10,306 nucleotides of DNA from assembly GCA_017471125.1 (NCBI GenBank), contig JAFUWR010000204.1:1-10306 (forward strand), given 5' to 3'. The number at the start of each line of letters is the position of its first letter. The stretch's first letter is position 1. The position numbers and the translations under genes were made by a program. The notes under the pieces were generated by a model. That model did not search any database. It was not told the DNA's origin and saw nothing but the letters and a program-made list of their open reading frames with translations. This document shows positions 1 through 6,935 of the stretch, piece by piece. This stretch comes from Clostridia bacterium (GTDB lineage Bacteria; Bacillota; Clostridia; Christensenellales; Aristaeellaceae).

Positions 1-1666
1 CCATCCACACGTCAAAGTCGTTGGCCCGCAGGTAGTCGATCACCTCGAGCATGGGCTTGTAGAACGATTCCCCGTAGGTCATGCCCTCGAAGCCCACCAC
101 GTCGGTGTTGTCGACGAAATCCACCACGTAGGCGCGGAATTCCTCGGGGGTCATGCCCGCGAAGGCGCTGGCCACCAGGGTGCTCTTGTTGATGCCCTCG
201 GGAACGAACTTGGTGCCGTCCGCGTAGGCGTGGTCGCGCACCTGCTGCATCGCGGCGCGCTCCTCCTCGGTGGCCGGATAGGTGGGATCGTCCAGCACGC
301 GGTGCATCGTCAGGCAGTAGTCCACGTAGATGGGCGCCTTCTCGCACAGGATGGTGCCGTCCATGTCAAAGGTGGCGACGCGGTCCGCCGGGTCGAGGTA
401 GTCCGGGCTGTAAGGGTTGGTCGCGCCGTACACGAACGCCACGAGCTCCCCGAGGGACGCGCTCTTGGGGTCCCAGGAGGGAAACGCCTCCGCGAAGTCG
501 ACGCTCTTTTGCCAGGCGGGTACATACTGCACCTCCGCCTTGGAGATCAGGTCGGAGTAGATCTGCGCGAAGTCGCTCTTCATCGAGATCGGGATGTAGC
601 CCTGGGCGGCGTACTCGGCGGACTTCTTCTCCCAGTCCTGGGTGCCCCACTCGCGCTCGGTGTCGTCGGCGACGACCATGTAGGCCTCGGCGGGATACTT
701 ATTGTCGATGATGGCGTAATTCATCATGCTGGTATCGCTGCCGCTGTTGCCGAAGGCCAGCACGGGCCGCTGCCCGATCTCACGCTCGATCCAGATGGTC
801 TTGTTGGCGTTCAGGTTCTTCTGGATGAAGCCGCCGGTGATCACCAGCTTGTCGTCCACACCGTCCACGCCGTACTTGTAATCCATGTTCGAGGACGTGT
901 GCTCGTTGCCCTCCAGCTTGATCTCGAACTCCGTGCCGATGACGTGGTTGGGCGTCACATAGTCGCGGATGGGGGAATTGGCCACGATGGCGCGGGTGGT
1001 GGTGCGCTCCGTGCCGCTGACCACGTAGACGGTGAAGTCGTTCTCGTACAGGTACTTCACCAGCTCGACCATCGGGAAGTAGAAGCCGTCGATATAGCGC
1101 ATGTTGTTGAAGCTGTCGGTATGCTTCTGGCCGAACTCCACGGCGTAGTCGTACAGCTCCTGGATGGTCATGCCGGTATAGGCCCTGGCGAAATTCCGGG
1201 CAAGCTCCTCGCCGGCCTTGTAGTCCGGGGTGATGGACTCCGCCACCTGCTTCAGCTCCGCCTTGTCCTTCTCCGACAGGTGGGTGTTGGCGTCCAGGCG
1301 GGTGGCGCAGTAGTCGATGAACATCATCGTGTCGAAATAGGTGTAGAACGTCTCGCAGGTGAGGGTGCCGTCCATGTCGAACACGGCGATGCGGTCCCGC
1401 GCGGGGATGTAGTTCTCCGGGTCGCCCGCGTCGGTGACCTTGGCCACATAGCTTCTCAGATGCTCAGCGGCCTCGGACCCGGCGTTCCAGTACTCGGTCA
1501 GCGGTTCGACAGCCTCGTCGGCCTGCGGCTCGGCGGCCTCCCCGGGGAACGGCACGACGACGGCCTCCTGCGCGTCCGCGGGCTCCGCGAGCGCCGAAAG
1601 CGCGGTGAGCAGCATCAGCGCGGCCAGCAGGACCGCGAGGGCTTTTCTGCAATCAAGCATAGACAT
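1..1666 (-). CDS. Secreted protein with two tandem HAD-superfamily phosphatase domains (partial, 3' end beyond the window)
   Basis: This is an uninterrupted minus-strand frame of at least 555 residues with no stop before the left edge. The N-terminus (MSMLDCRKALAV, then a Leu/Ala-rich stretch ending SALA) looks like a Sec signal peptide, so the enzyme is probably exported. HAD domain 1 has the nucleophile motif FDMDGT at residues 96-101 (D97, D99), motif II VVSGTE at about 215-220 (S217), a candidate motif III lysine K289, and motif IV GNSGSD at 306-311. HAD domain 2 starts with FDMDGT at 433-438 (D434, D436) and is cut before its motif II. The domains resemble each other and the HAD domain of the gene at 8605, for example GMT and F-x-P-M-x-E-x-x-x-Y-L, so an internal duplication is likely. 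HAD enzymes of this PSP-like type hydrolyse phosphomonoesters; the substrate cannot be read. AAGGAG at 1671-1676 serves as the ribosome binding site. ATG 1666 is only 4 bases away and in-frame ATG 1660 is 10 away, so either may be used. Confidence 0.88.
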   Translation of the reverse strand, partial: MSMLDCRKALAVLLAALMLLTALSALAEPADAQEAVVVPFPGEAAEPQADEAVEPLTEYWNAGSEAAEHLRSYVAKVTDAGDPENYIPARDRIAVFDMDGTLTCETFYTYFDTMMFIDYCATRLDANTHLSEKDKAELKQVAESITPDYKAGEELARNFARAYTGMTIQELYDYAVEFGQKHTDSFNNMRYIDGFYFPMVELVKYLYENDFTVYVVSGTERTTTRAIVANSPIRDYVTPNHVIGTEFEIKLEGNEHTSSNMDYKYGVDGVDDKLVITGGFIQKNLNANKTIWIEREIGQRPVLAFGNSGSDTSMMNYAIIDNKYPAEAYMVVADDTEREWGTQDWEKKSAEYAAQGYIPISMKSDFAQIYSDLISKAEVQYVPAWQKSVDFAEAFPSWDPKSASLGELVAFVYGATNPYSPDYLDPADRVATFDMDGTILCEKAPIYVDYCLTMHRVLDDPTYPATEEERAAMQQVRDHAYADGTKFVPEGINKSTLVASAFAGMTPEEFRAYVVDFVDNTDVVGFEGMTYGESFYKPMLEVIDYLRANDFDVWM

Positions 1667-1698
1667 GATCCTCCTTATTTTATAACAGGTCACTCATA

Positions 1699-1727
1699 TT
1701 TATAGCACGTTTTTCGATGAAATTCAA
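1699..1727 (-). promoter_or_regulatory. Sigma-A promoter of the tandem-HAD gene
   Basis: Read on the minus strand, the -35 TTGAAT lies at 1727-1722, followed by a 17-base spacer and the -10 TATAAA at 1704-1699. Transcription would begin near 1692, giving a leader of about 25 bases that contains the AAGGAG ribosome binding site. The shared upstream element (copy A) overlaps the -35. Confidence 0.7.
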
Positions 1728-1748
1728 GGGGTGTTCCAGATTGTCAAA
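1723..1748 (-). promoter_or_regulatory. Shared promoter-upstream element, copy A
   Basis: The minus strand reads TTTGACAATCTGGAA, then CACCCC, then TTGAA, which is part of the -35. It matches copies B (3791), C (6887) and D (7981). From the first TTGAC to the -10 is 43 bases. The copy lies between the divergent promoters of the tandem-HAD gene and the HTH-receiver gene, so a factor bound here could affect both. Confidence 0.75.
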
Positions 1749-1768
1749 TGTGAAATGTATCGTCCCCC

Positions 1769-1797
1769 TTGCTTTTTCCGCCGCAACGGTTTATCAT
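1769..1797 (+). promoter_or_regulatory. Predicted sigma-A promoter of the HTH-receiver/histidine kinase operon
   Basis: The -35 TTGCTT (1769-1774), 17-base spacer and -10 TATCAT (1792-1797) place the start of transcription near 1804, about 26 bases before the GTG start at 1830. Both hexamers are only moderate matches, as expected for a low-level or regulated promoter. Confidence 0.5.
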
Positions 1798-1816
1798 AGA
1801 TATAGAAAAAATTGCC

Positions 1817-1822
1817 AGGGGG
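1817..1822 (+). promoter_or_regulatory. Ribosome binding site that decides the GTG start of the HTH-receiver gene
   Basis: AGGGGG lies 7 bases before GTG 1830. It falls inside the extension that would begin at TTG 1812, which has no ribosome binding site of its own. Confidence 0.6.
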
Positions 1823-1829
1823 TCCGTGT

Positions 1830-2426
1830 GTGAATACCATATTTGCAAGCACCCTGCGGAAGCTGCGGGAGGAAAAGAGCCTTTCGCAGCGGGAGCTCGG
1901 GAAGCTGCTGTTCGTCAACCATTCGACGGTCGCCCGCTGGGAGAGCGCCACGCGGCTCCCGGACGCCGCGATGATCCCCCGCATCGCCAACTGCCTCGGG
2001 GCGGACGTCAACGCGCTGTTCCAGCTCGTGGCCCAGAGCGAGGAGACCCCCAACATCATCATCGTGGACGACAGCAAGGTCATACTGTCCGAATGTCTGG
2101 CCGTGCTGGGCGACGTGCTGCCGAACGCCGCGATCACGGGCTTCATCTGGCCGCTGGAGGCCATCGAATACGCCAAGGCGAACCGCATCGCGCTGGCCAT
2201 ACTGGACATCGAGCTGGGCACGTCCAGCGGGCTGGAGCTCTGCCGGACGCTGCAGGCGATCAATCCCCGCACGAACGTGGTGTTCCTGACCGCCTACGCC
2301 GACTACTCCCTGAACGCCTGGGAGACCGAGGCCAGCGGCTTCATGCTCAAGCCCATGACCCCGGAGGGCATCAAGGAACAGCTCAAAAAGCTGCGGTATC
2401 CGATCACGGGGGTAGGCGGCGCATGA
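1830..2426 (+). CDS. Response regulator with N-terminal XRE-type HTH and C-terminal receiver domain
   Basis: This 198-residue cytoplasmic protein is a fusion of two regulatory domains. Residues about 3-66 form an XRE/Cro-type helix-turn-helix (SLSQRELGKLL, then a recognition helix around HSTVARWESATRLPD). Residues about 75-190 form a CheY-like receiver with all key residues visible: acidic pair D80-D81, phospho-acceptor D126 in ILDIELG, T154 in FLTAYAD and K174 in LKP. The domain order is reversed from most response regulators, which carry the receiver first. The protein should accept phosphate from the kinase encoded immediately downstream, with which it overlaps by 4 bases (ATGA), and switch DNA binding. 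GTG 1830 is preferred to TTG 1812 because of the AGGGGG at 1817. Its DNA targets cannot be read from its sequence; copy A of the shared promoter element lies just upstream, which makes autoregulation plausible but unproven. Confidence 0.88.
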   Translation: MNTIFASTLRKLREEKSLSQRELGKLLFVNHSTVARWESATRLPDAAMIPRIANCLGADVNALFQLVAQSEETPNIIIVDDSKVILSECLAVLGDVLPNAAITGFIWPLEAIEYAKANRIALAILDIELGTSSGLELCRTLQAINPRTNVVFLTAYADYSLNAWETEASGFMLKPMTPEGIKEQLKKLRYPITGVGGA

Positions 2427-3730
2427 CGATGAGCGGCATCGACCTGGCCAATTTTGCCATTGTGATCAGCGGCTTCGTGATCTCCGTCCTGGGCCTGCTG
2501 CCGGCGTTGTTCCTTCGCCAGGCGAACCGGGAGAGCCGCGGCTTCTTCCTGTTCTTCTTCCTCCTGCTGGTGGGCTATACGGGCGCGCAGACGATCTGCC
2601 AGCTCTCCCGCACGGCGCTGCTGTCGCAGGTCGCGCTCTTTTTCAGCTCGCTGTTCTCGTCCCTGCTGATCCCGGCCATCACCGCGCACCTGCTGCGCCG
2701 CGCCGGGATGAACTGGCGGCGCAGCCCCCTGTTCGCGCTGGTCATGATCCTGTGGACGGCGTACTTCGCGCTGTTGGTGGTCACCCAGTTCACCACCGGG
2801 ATCTATTACTACACGCCCGACAACGGGTATCACCGGGGGCCGTGGTATCCGCTGCTGCTGATCCCGCCGGTCCTGCTGATGGTGACGGACATGATCGCGC
2901 TCTATCGCTGCCGAAAAGCGCTCACGCACCGGCAGCGCGTGGCCTTCCTCATCTACTTCGTGGTGCCGCTGGTCTGCATGCTGATCCAGATGTTCTTCTA
3001 CGGCCTGCTCCTGATCGTGTTCGGCACGTCGCTGGCCGCCCTCTTCATGTTCACCTTCCTGCTGGCGGACCAGATCGAGCACTCCTTCCAGCAGCAGCGG
3101 GAGATCGCCCACCAGCGCGCCAACGTCATGGTGCTGCAAATGCGGCCGCACTTCATCTACAACACCCTAACGAGCGTGTACAGCCTCTGCAACCAGGACC
3201 CGCAGAAGGCCCGGCAGGTCGTCATGGATTTCACGACCTACCTGCGCAAGAACTTCACCGCCATCGCCAACGCCGCGCCCATCCAGTTTACCGCGGAGCT
3301 GGAGCACGCCCGCGCCTACCTCGCCGTGGTGCAGGTCCAGTATGAGGACATCCTGTTCGTCGAATACGACACGCCGCATACCTTCTTCCGCGTGCCGCCG
3401 CTGACCCTGCAGCCCATCGTGGAGAACGCCGTCAAGCACGGCATGGACCCCTACGCCGGGCCGTTCCACATCTCCATCCGCACGCGCAAGACGGACGCCA
3501 GCAGCGAGATCATCGTCGCCGACGACGGCCGCGGCTTCCAGGCCGACAAGGTCGCTCTGCTTTCGGCGAAGCTATCCCCTGCGCCGCCCGACGACAGCGA
3601 GCCGCATATCGCGCTCATGAACATAAGGGAAAGACTTGAAATGATGTGCGGCGGGAGCCTGACCATCGCGCCCAACGACGGCGGCGGGACCGTGGTGACC
3701 GTGACGATCCCTGCCCCTCGCGTGAATTGA
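2423..3730 (+). CDS. Seven-helix membrane sensor histidine kinase (His_kinase/LytS-YehU type)
   Basis: The 435-residue protein begins with about seven hydrophobic helices (roughly residues 8-30, 40-58, 66-92, 102-122, 142-162, 172-192 and 195-215). It has no large extracellular domain, so it probably senses a membrane-associated or membrane-soluble signal. A short coiled linker (about 217-236) leads to the dimerisation/phosphorylation motif QMRPHFIYNTL with phospho-acceptor H243, typical of the Pfam His_kinase family. The HATPase_c domain has the N box PIVENAVKHG (N335), the G1 box DDGRG at 367-371, and a C-terminal GTVVTVTIP strand. The start ATG overlaps the stop of the regulator gene (ATGA). 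A second ATG six bases on (2429) could also be used. The ribosome binding site is weak, so translation is probably coupled to the upstream gene. Its partner is almost certainly the HTH-receiver protein at 1830. Confidence 0.9.
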   Translation: MTMSGIDLANFAIVISGFVISVLGLLPALFLRQANRESRGFFLFFFLLLVGYTGAQTICQLSRTALLSQVALFFSSLFSSLLIPAITAHLLRRAGMNWRRSPLFALVMILWTAYFALLVVTQFTTGIYYYTPDNGYHRGPWYPLLLIPPVLLMVTDMIALYRCRKALTHRQRVAFLIYFVVPLVCMLIQMFFYGLLLIVFGTSLAALFMFTFLLADQIEHSFQQQREIAHQRANVMVLQMRPHFIYNTLTSVYSLCNQDPQKARQVVMDFTTYLRKNFTAIANAAPIQFTAELEHARAYLAVVQVQYEDILFVEYDTPHTFFRVPPLTLQPIVENAVKHGMDPYAGPFHISIRTRKTDASSEIIVADDGRGFQADKVALLSAKLSPAPPDDSEPHIALMNIRERLEMMCGGSLTIAPNDGGGTVVTVTIPAPRVN

Positions 3731-3736
3731 GATCGA

Positions 3737-3773
3737 CCCCGGCGGATCGTTCGTGATCCTGCCGGGGTTCTTT
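3737..3773 (+). terminator. Rho-independent terminator of the two-component operon
   Basis: CCCCGGCGGATC (3737-3748), loop GTTCGT, and GATCCTGCCGGGG (3755-3767) form a 12-pair stem with one bulge, followed by TTCTTT. It starts 6 bases after the kinase stop codon. Confidence 0.8.
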
Positions 3774-3790
3774 GACTGCGTTCAAAACGG

Positions 3791-3817
3791 TTTGACAATC
3801 TGGAAACCCCTCTTGAC
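3791..3817 (+). promoter_or_regulatory. Shared promoter-upstream element, copy B
   Basis: The sequence reads TTTGACAATCTGGAA, then ACCCCTC, then TTGAC of the -35. The first 15 bases are identical to copy A. The two TTGAC units start 21 bases apart, and the first lies 43 bases before the -10 box. Confidence 0.75.
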
Positions 3818-3840
3818 GGGGACAGAGCGAAATCTATAAA
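3813..3840 (+). promoter_or_regulatory. Sigma-A promoter of the cardiolipin synthase gene
   Basis: The -35 TTGACG (3813-3818), a 16-base spacer and the -10 TATAAA (3835-3840) predict a start near 3847 and a leader of about 60 bases before ATG 3907. Confidence 0.7.
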
Positions 3841-3906
3841 ATGATTGATGATTTATAAATGAGCGCCGACGGGCAAATGAAAACGGGAAGATGACGGAGG
3901 GCGACG

Positions 3907-5469
3907 ATGAGCGACATTTACAGGCTGGCCAAGCCCAAGCAAAAGGGACTTTTATCCATCATATTCAGCAGGTTTTTCATCATCGCGCTGCTGATCGTCC
4001 TGCAGGTGGTGCTGTACATATCCCTATATAGATGGGTAAAGAGCTTCCTGCCCTTCGTGTCAGGGCTCGTGATGCTGTCCACGGTGGCCGGGGTCCTCTA
4101 CCTGTTCAACTGCGACATGGACTCCAGCGCCAAGCTGACGTGGATGTTCATCATCTCCATCGCGCCGATCCCCGGGGCCATCTTCCTCTGGTTCACCCAG
4201 ACGAACATGGGCAACCGCCTGCTCACGCGCAGGGTGGACGCGCTGATCCAGCAGACCCGCGACGCCATTCCCCAGCCGGAGGGCGTGCTGGAGGCGCTGG
4301 AGCAGGACGGCTCGGGCGCGGACGACCTCATCAAATACCTGAACCGCAGCGGCTGCTTCCCCGCCTACGCGAACACCGAGGTCACCTACTTCCCCACCGG
4401 CGAGGAGAAGTTCGCCGCGCTGATCGAGGCGCTCAAGGCCGCCCGCAAGTTCATCTTCATGGAGTACTTCATCATCGAAGAGGGGTACATGTGGGGCAGC
4501 ATCCTCGAGGTGCTGGTGGAGAAGGCCGCCCAGGGCGTGGACGTGCGCGTGATGTACGACGGCATGTGCGAGATCACGGTGCTGCCCCCGGACTACTGCA
4601 AGCTGCTCCAGGCGAAGGGGATCAAGGCTCGGGCGTATTCGCCCATCCAGCCCTTCGTGTCCTCCCACTACAACTATCGCGACCACCGGAAGATCGCGGT
4701 CGTCGACGGCGAGGTGGCCTTCAACGGGGGCGTCAACCTGGCGGACGAGTACATCAACCGCATCGAGCGCTTCGGCCATTGGAAGGACACCGCGGTGATG
4801 CTCAGGGGCGACGCCGTCAAAAGCTTTACGCTGCTGTTCCTCCAAATGTGGAACATCATGGAGGAAGCGCCGGCGTTCGAGCCGTATATCTCCGAGGGCG
4901 GCAGCGCCGCGGCACATCCCAGCGGCTACGTGATCCCCTACGGCACCTGCCCCCTGAACGGTCAGCACGTCGGCGAGCTGGTGTACATGGACATCCTCAA
5001 CCGGGCCACCGATTACGTGCACATCATGACGCCGTACCTGATCCTCGACGGCGAGCTGGAGACCGCGCTGATGTTCGCCGCGGAGCGCGGGGTGGACGTC
5101 AAGCTGATCCTCCCCGGCATCCCCGACAAGCACGCGGCCTACGCGCTGGCAAAGTCCCATTACCGGCGGCTGGTGGCGTCGGGCGTCAAGATATATGAGT
5201 ATACGCCCGGCTTCGTCCACGCCAAGGTCTTTGTCAGCGACGATGTGAAGGCCGTGGTCGGCACCATCAACCTGGACTATCGCAGCCTGTACCATCACTT
5301 TGAATGCGCCACCTACCTGTATAAGACGGCGTGCATCCCCGACATCGAGCGCGATTTCCAGCAGACGCTGGCCAAGTGCCGCAAGGTGACCGACGAGACC
5401 ATCAGGAACGAGAAGCTCTCCTATAAGATCCTCGGCAGCCTGATGAAGTTCATCGCGCCGTTGATGTGA
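3907..5469 (+). CDS. cls: Cardiolipin synthase (phospholipase D superfamily)
   Basis: The 520-residue integral membrane protein is predicted to join phosphatidylglycerol molecules into cardiolipin by phosphatidyl transfer. Three hydrophobic helices come first (about residues 18-41, 46-68 and 77-97). Two phospholipase D catalytic HKD motifs follow: H260-R-K262 with D267, continuing FNGGVNLADEY, and H438-A-K440 with D445, continuing VGTINLDYRS. The length and order fit bacterial Cls, which is usually about 480-520 residues. GGAGG at 3896-3900 lies 6 bases before ATG 3907. The gene stands alone between a terminator and a GC-rich hairpin, and its promoter carries copy B of the shared element, which suggests joint control with the phosphatase and SH3 genes. 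The family includes other PLD-type phospholipid enzymes, so the exact lipid substrate is inferred. Confidence 0.92.
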   Translation: MSDIYRLAKPKQKGLLSIIFSRFFIIALLIVLQVVLYISLYRWVKSFLPFVSGLVMLSTVAGVLYLFNCDMDSSAKLTWMFIISIAPIPGAIFLWFTQTNMGNRLLTRRVDALIQQTRDAIPQPEGVLEALEQDGSGADDLIKYLNRSGCFPAYANTEVTYFPTGEEKFAALIEALKAARKFIFMEYFIIEEGYMWGSILEVLVEKAAQGVDVRVMYDGMCEITVLPPDYCKLLQAKGIKARAYSPIQPFVSSHYNYRDHRKIAVVDGEVAFNGGVNLADEYINRIERFGHWKDTAVMLRGDAVKSFTLLFLQMWNIMEEAPAFEPYISEGGSAAAHPSGYVIPYGTCPLNGQHVGELVYMDILNRATDYVHIMTPYLILDGELETALMFAAERGVDVKLILPGIPDKHAAYALAKSHYRRLVASGVKIYEYTPGFVHAKVFVSDDVKAVVGTINLDYRSLYHHFECATYLYKTACIPDIERDFQQTLAKCRKVTDETIRNEKLSYKILGSLMKFIAPLM

Positions 5470-5485
5470 TATGATGCCAATTTAA

Positions 5486-5527
5486 GCCCCGGAGGCGAGG
5501 GGACGCAGTACCCCCAGCCCCCGGGGC
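5486..5527 (+). terminator. GC-rich hairpin downstream of cls, possible terminator without a T-tract
   Basis: GCCCCGG (5486-5492) pairs with CCGGGGC (5521-5527). An inner stem is possible between GAGGGG near 5497-5502 and the C run at 5511-5515. No run of Ts follows, so it may be a weak or factor-dependent terminator, or protect the 3' end of the message. It ends only 4 bases before the -35 of the next gene. Confidence 0.5.
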
Positions 5528-5531
5528 CAAC

Positions 5532-5560
5532 TTGACAGACGCTTGAAAATAGTTTATAAT
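5532..5560 (+). promoter_or_regulatory. Consensus sigma-A promoter of the AAA_14/DUF4143 ATPase gene
   Basis: TTGACA (5532-5537), a spacer of exactly 17 bases and TATAAT (5555-5560) match the sigma-A consensus perfectly in both hexamers. It lacks the shared upstream element found at four other promoters here, which points to constitutive and separate control. Confidence 0.85.
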
Positions 5561-5588
5561 AAATCACACTTCGGATCAAACTAAAAAT

Positions 5589-5594
5589 GAGGTG
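5589..5594 (+). promoter_or_regulatory. Ribosome binding site that decides the start of the ATPase gene
   Basis: GAGGTG (5589-5594) lies 5 bases before ATG 5600. The alternatives GTG 5594 and ATG 5597 overlap or nearly touch this site, so ATG 5600 is the best start. Confidence 0.55.
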
Positions 5595-5599
5595 TGATG

Positions 5600-6826
5600 A
5601 TGTCCTATATCCATCGCTCCCTTGAGCGAAAGTTTCTCAAGATGAGCAAGGCTTTCAAGGCGGTCATGGTGACCGGGGCGAGGCAGGTCGGAAAGTCTAC
5701 GATGCTGAAGCATTTGGCGCAGGATACCGGCCGCGTCTATGTTTCGCTGGATGACGCGGAGATCAGGGCGCTGGCGGAGGATGATCCGAAGCTGTTCTTT
5801 CAGATGTATCAGCCGCCGATCCTGATCGATGAGGTGCAGAAAGCGCCCAAACTGTTTGAACAGATAAAGATACTCTGTGATGAGAGCGACGAGCGGGGGC
5901 GCTTCTGGCTGACCGGTTCCCAAAGCAAAAGGCTGATGAAGCAAGCCGGGGATTCCCTGGCCGGACGGATCTGCATCCTTAAACTGTTCAGCCTGTCGTC
6001 GAAGGAGCTTGAAGGCAGGCCGGACGACATACCCGAGGACTATGCCCTGTCATCATTACTCGCGAGAAGCCGGGACCTTCCCGAGAACAACATCCAGGAT
6101 ATCTATGCGCGCATCTGGGAAGGCGGCATGCCGGATATGGTGACGATGGACGCCGAGCTTCGCCGCGAATACTGGAATTCCTATATGGAGTCCTATCTCA
6201 TGAGAGACGCCGTGGACGACAACGGCATCCAGGATACGGAAGGGTTTCGCAAGCTGCTGAGGGCCTGCGCCGCGTTTTCCGGAGAACTGATCAACTACAA
6301 CGATCTGGGAAATGCCGCGGGCGTTTCCGGCGCTACGGCAAAGGAATGGGTCAAGACCCTTCAAACCATGGGTATCGTTTTTTTACTGGAGCCCTATTAT
6401 AACAACGAGCTGAAACGCATGATCAAGACGCCGAAGCTGTATTTTTGTGACACCGGGTTTTGCGCGTTCCTGTCTTCCTGGACCAGCCGCGACACACTGA
6501 TGAACGGAGCGGCGTCCGGCCGTTTTCTCGAAAACCATGTCGTGTTGGAGATGCTTCGCAACTCCTGTTATGGTGAGAAAAAGGTGAATCTGAATTTCTA
6601 CAGGGACACGAATCAAAAGGAGATCGACTTGGTCATGGAGATGGATGGACGGCTGCACCCGTTCGAGATCAAACGGGCGGCATCGCCGGACAAGAAGGCG
6701 GTCAAGACTTTTTCGCTGCTCGGAAAAAGCGGAAAGGATGTGGGCGCGGGCGGTATCATCTGTATGGCCGCGAAACCTTTTCCGATCGACGGATCGAACA
6801 GCTTGGTCCCGGCGAACCTGCTGTAA
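5600..6826 (+). CDS. AAA_14/DUF4143 family ATPase
   Basis: From ATG 5600 the protein has 408 residues. The N-terminal P-loop domain has Walker A GARQVGKST (26-34), Walker B ILIDEVQ (74-80, D77 and E78) and a sensor-like WLTGSQ (103-108). The middle is helical, with a possible winged-helix around residues 230-262. The C-terminal part (about 300-390) fits DUF4143, which has a restriction-endonuclease-like fold: KEIDLV (D343) and FEIK (E356, K358) resemble the D...ExK pattern. These ATPases are common, often multi-copy, in Clostridia and archaea; their physiological role is unsettled and I assign none. Codon use is visibly less GC-rich at third positions than in the neighbours, with more GAT, TTT and GAA. 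The gene has its own consensus promoter and no shared element, consistent with separate acquisition, although no insertion ends were found. No terminator is evident in the gap after it. Confidence 0.88.
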   Translation: MSYIHRSLERKFLKMSKAFKAVMVTGARQVGKSTMLKHLAQDTGRVYVSLDDAEIRALAEDDPKLFFQMYQPPILIDEVQKAPKLFEQIKILCDESDERGRFWLTGSQSKRLMKQAGDSLAGRICILKLFSLSSKELEGRPDDIPEDYALSSLLARSRDLPENNIQDIYARIWEGGMPDMVTMDAELRREYWNSYMESYLMRDAVDDNGIQDTEGFRKLLRACAAFSGELINYNDLGNAAGVSGATAKEWVKTLQTMGIVFLLEPYYNNELKRMIKTPKLYFCDTGFCAFLSSWTSRDTLMNGAASGRFLENHVVLEMLRNSCYGEKKVNLNFYRDTNQKEIDLVMEMDGRLHPFEIKRAASPDKKAVKTFSLLGKSGKDVGAGGIICMAAKPFPIDGSNSLVPANLL

Positions 6827-6886
6827 CGAAAATATCCAGGCTCCATATGGATCGGGCTTCCTTCGGCAAACTGCGTGGCGGGGGGG

Positions 6887-6912
6887 TTGACATTCTGGAA
6901 ACCCCCCTTGAA
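6887..6912 (+). promoter_or_regulatory. Shared promoter-upstream element, copy C
   Basis: The sequence reads TTGACATTCTGGAA, then ACCCCCC, then TTGAA of the -35. It differs from copies A and B by one base in the first 14. The two TTGA units are 21 bases apart and the first is 43 bases before the -10. A run of seven Gs lies just upstream. Confidence 0.75.
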
Positions 6913-6935
6913 ATCAGACGGCTTTCCTATATAAT
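6908..6935 (+). promoter_or_regulatory. Sigma-A promoter of the Lys/Ala-rich protein gene
   Basis: TTGAAA (6908-6913), a 16-base spacer and a perfect TATAAT (6930-6935) predict a start near 6942 and a leader of about 60 bases. Because the promoter lies within the upstream part of the open frame, any start codon before about 6942 can be excluded. Confidence 0.75.

Noticed and set aside
230..1705. Long open frame on the plus strand (491 codons)
   Set aside because: It is the antisense shadow of the tandem-HAD gene. The minus strand has catalytic motifs, a signal peptide, a ribosome binding site and a promoter; the plus frame has none and reads as Val/His/Gly-rich noise.
1749..1774. Possible fifth copy of the shared element before the HTH-receiver gene
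   Set aside because: Only the C-run next to TTG and a few scattered bases match; the TTGACAATCTGGAA core is missing.
1812..1829. TTG 1812 as the start of the HTH-receiver gene
   Set aside because: It has no ribosome binding site, and the six extra residues contain the AGGGGG that fits GTG 1830.
1769..2422. Upstream extension of the kinase frame to 1769
   Set aside because: That part overlaps the HTH-receiver gene in another frame, gives Arg/Gly/Pro-rich nonsense and has no domain. The kinase starts at the ATGA overlap at 2423.
3791..3817. Pho box (PhoP site) as the identity of the shared element
   Set aside because: Firmicute Pho boxes are TTAACA-like repeats every 11 bases. Here the TTGAC units are 20-21 bases apart with an unrelated GGAA-C-run between them.
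4060..5298. Long minus-strand frame opposite cls
   Set aside because: It is a shadow produced by GC-rich codons; the sense strand encodes both HKD motifs and membrane helices.
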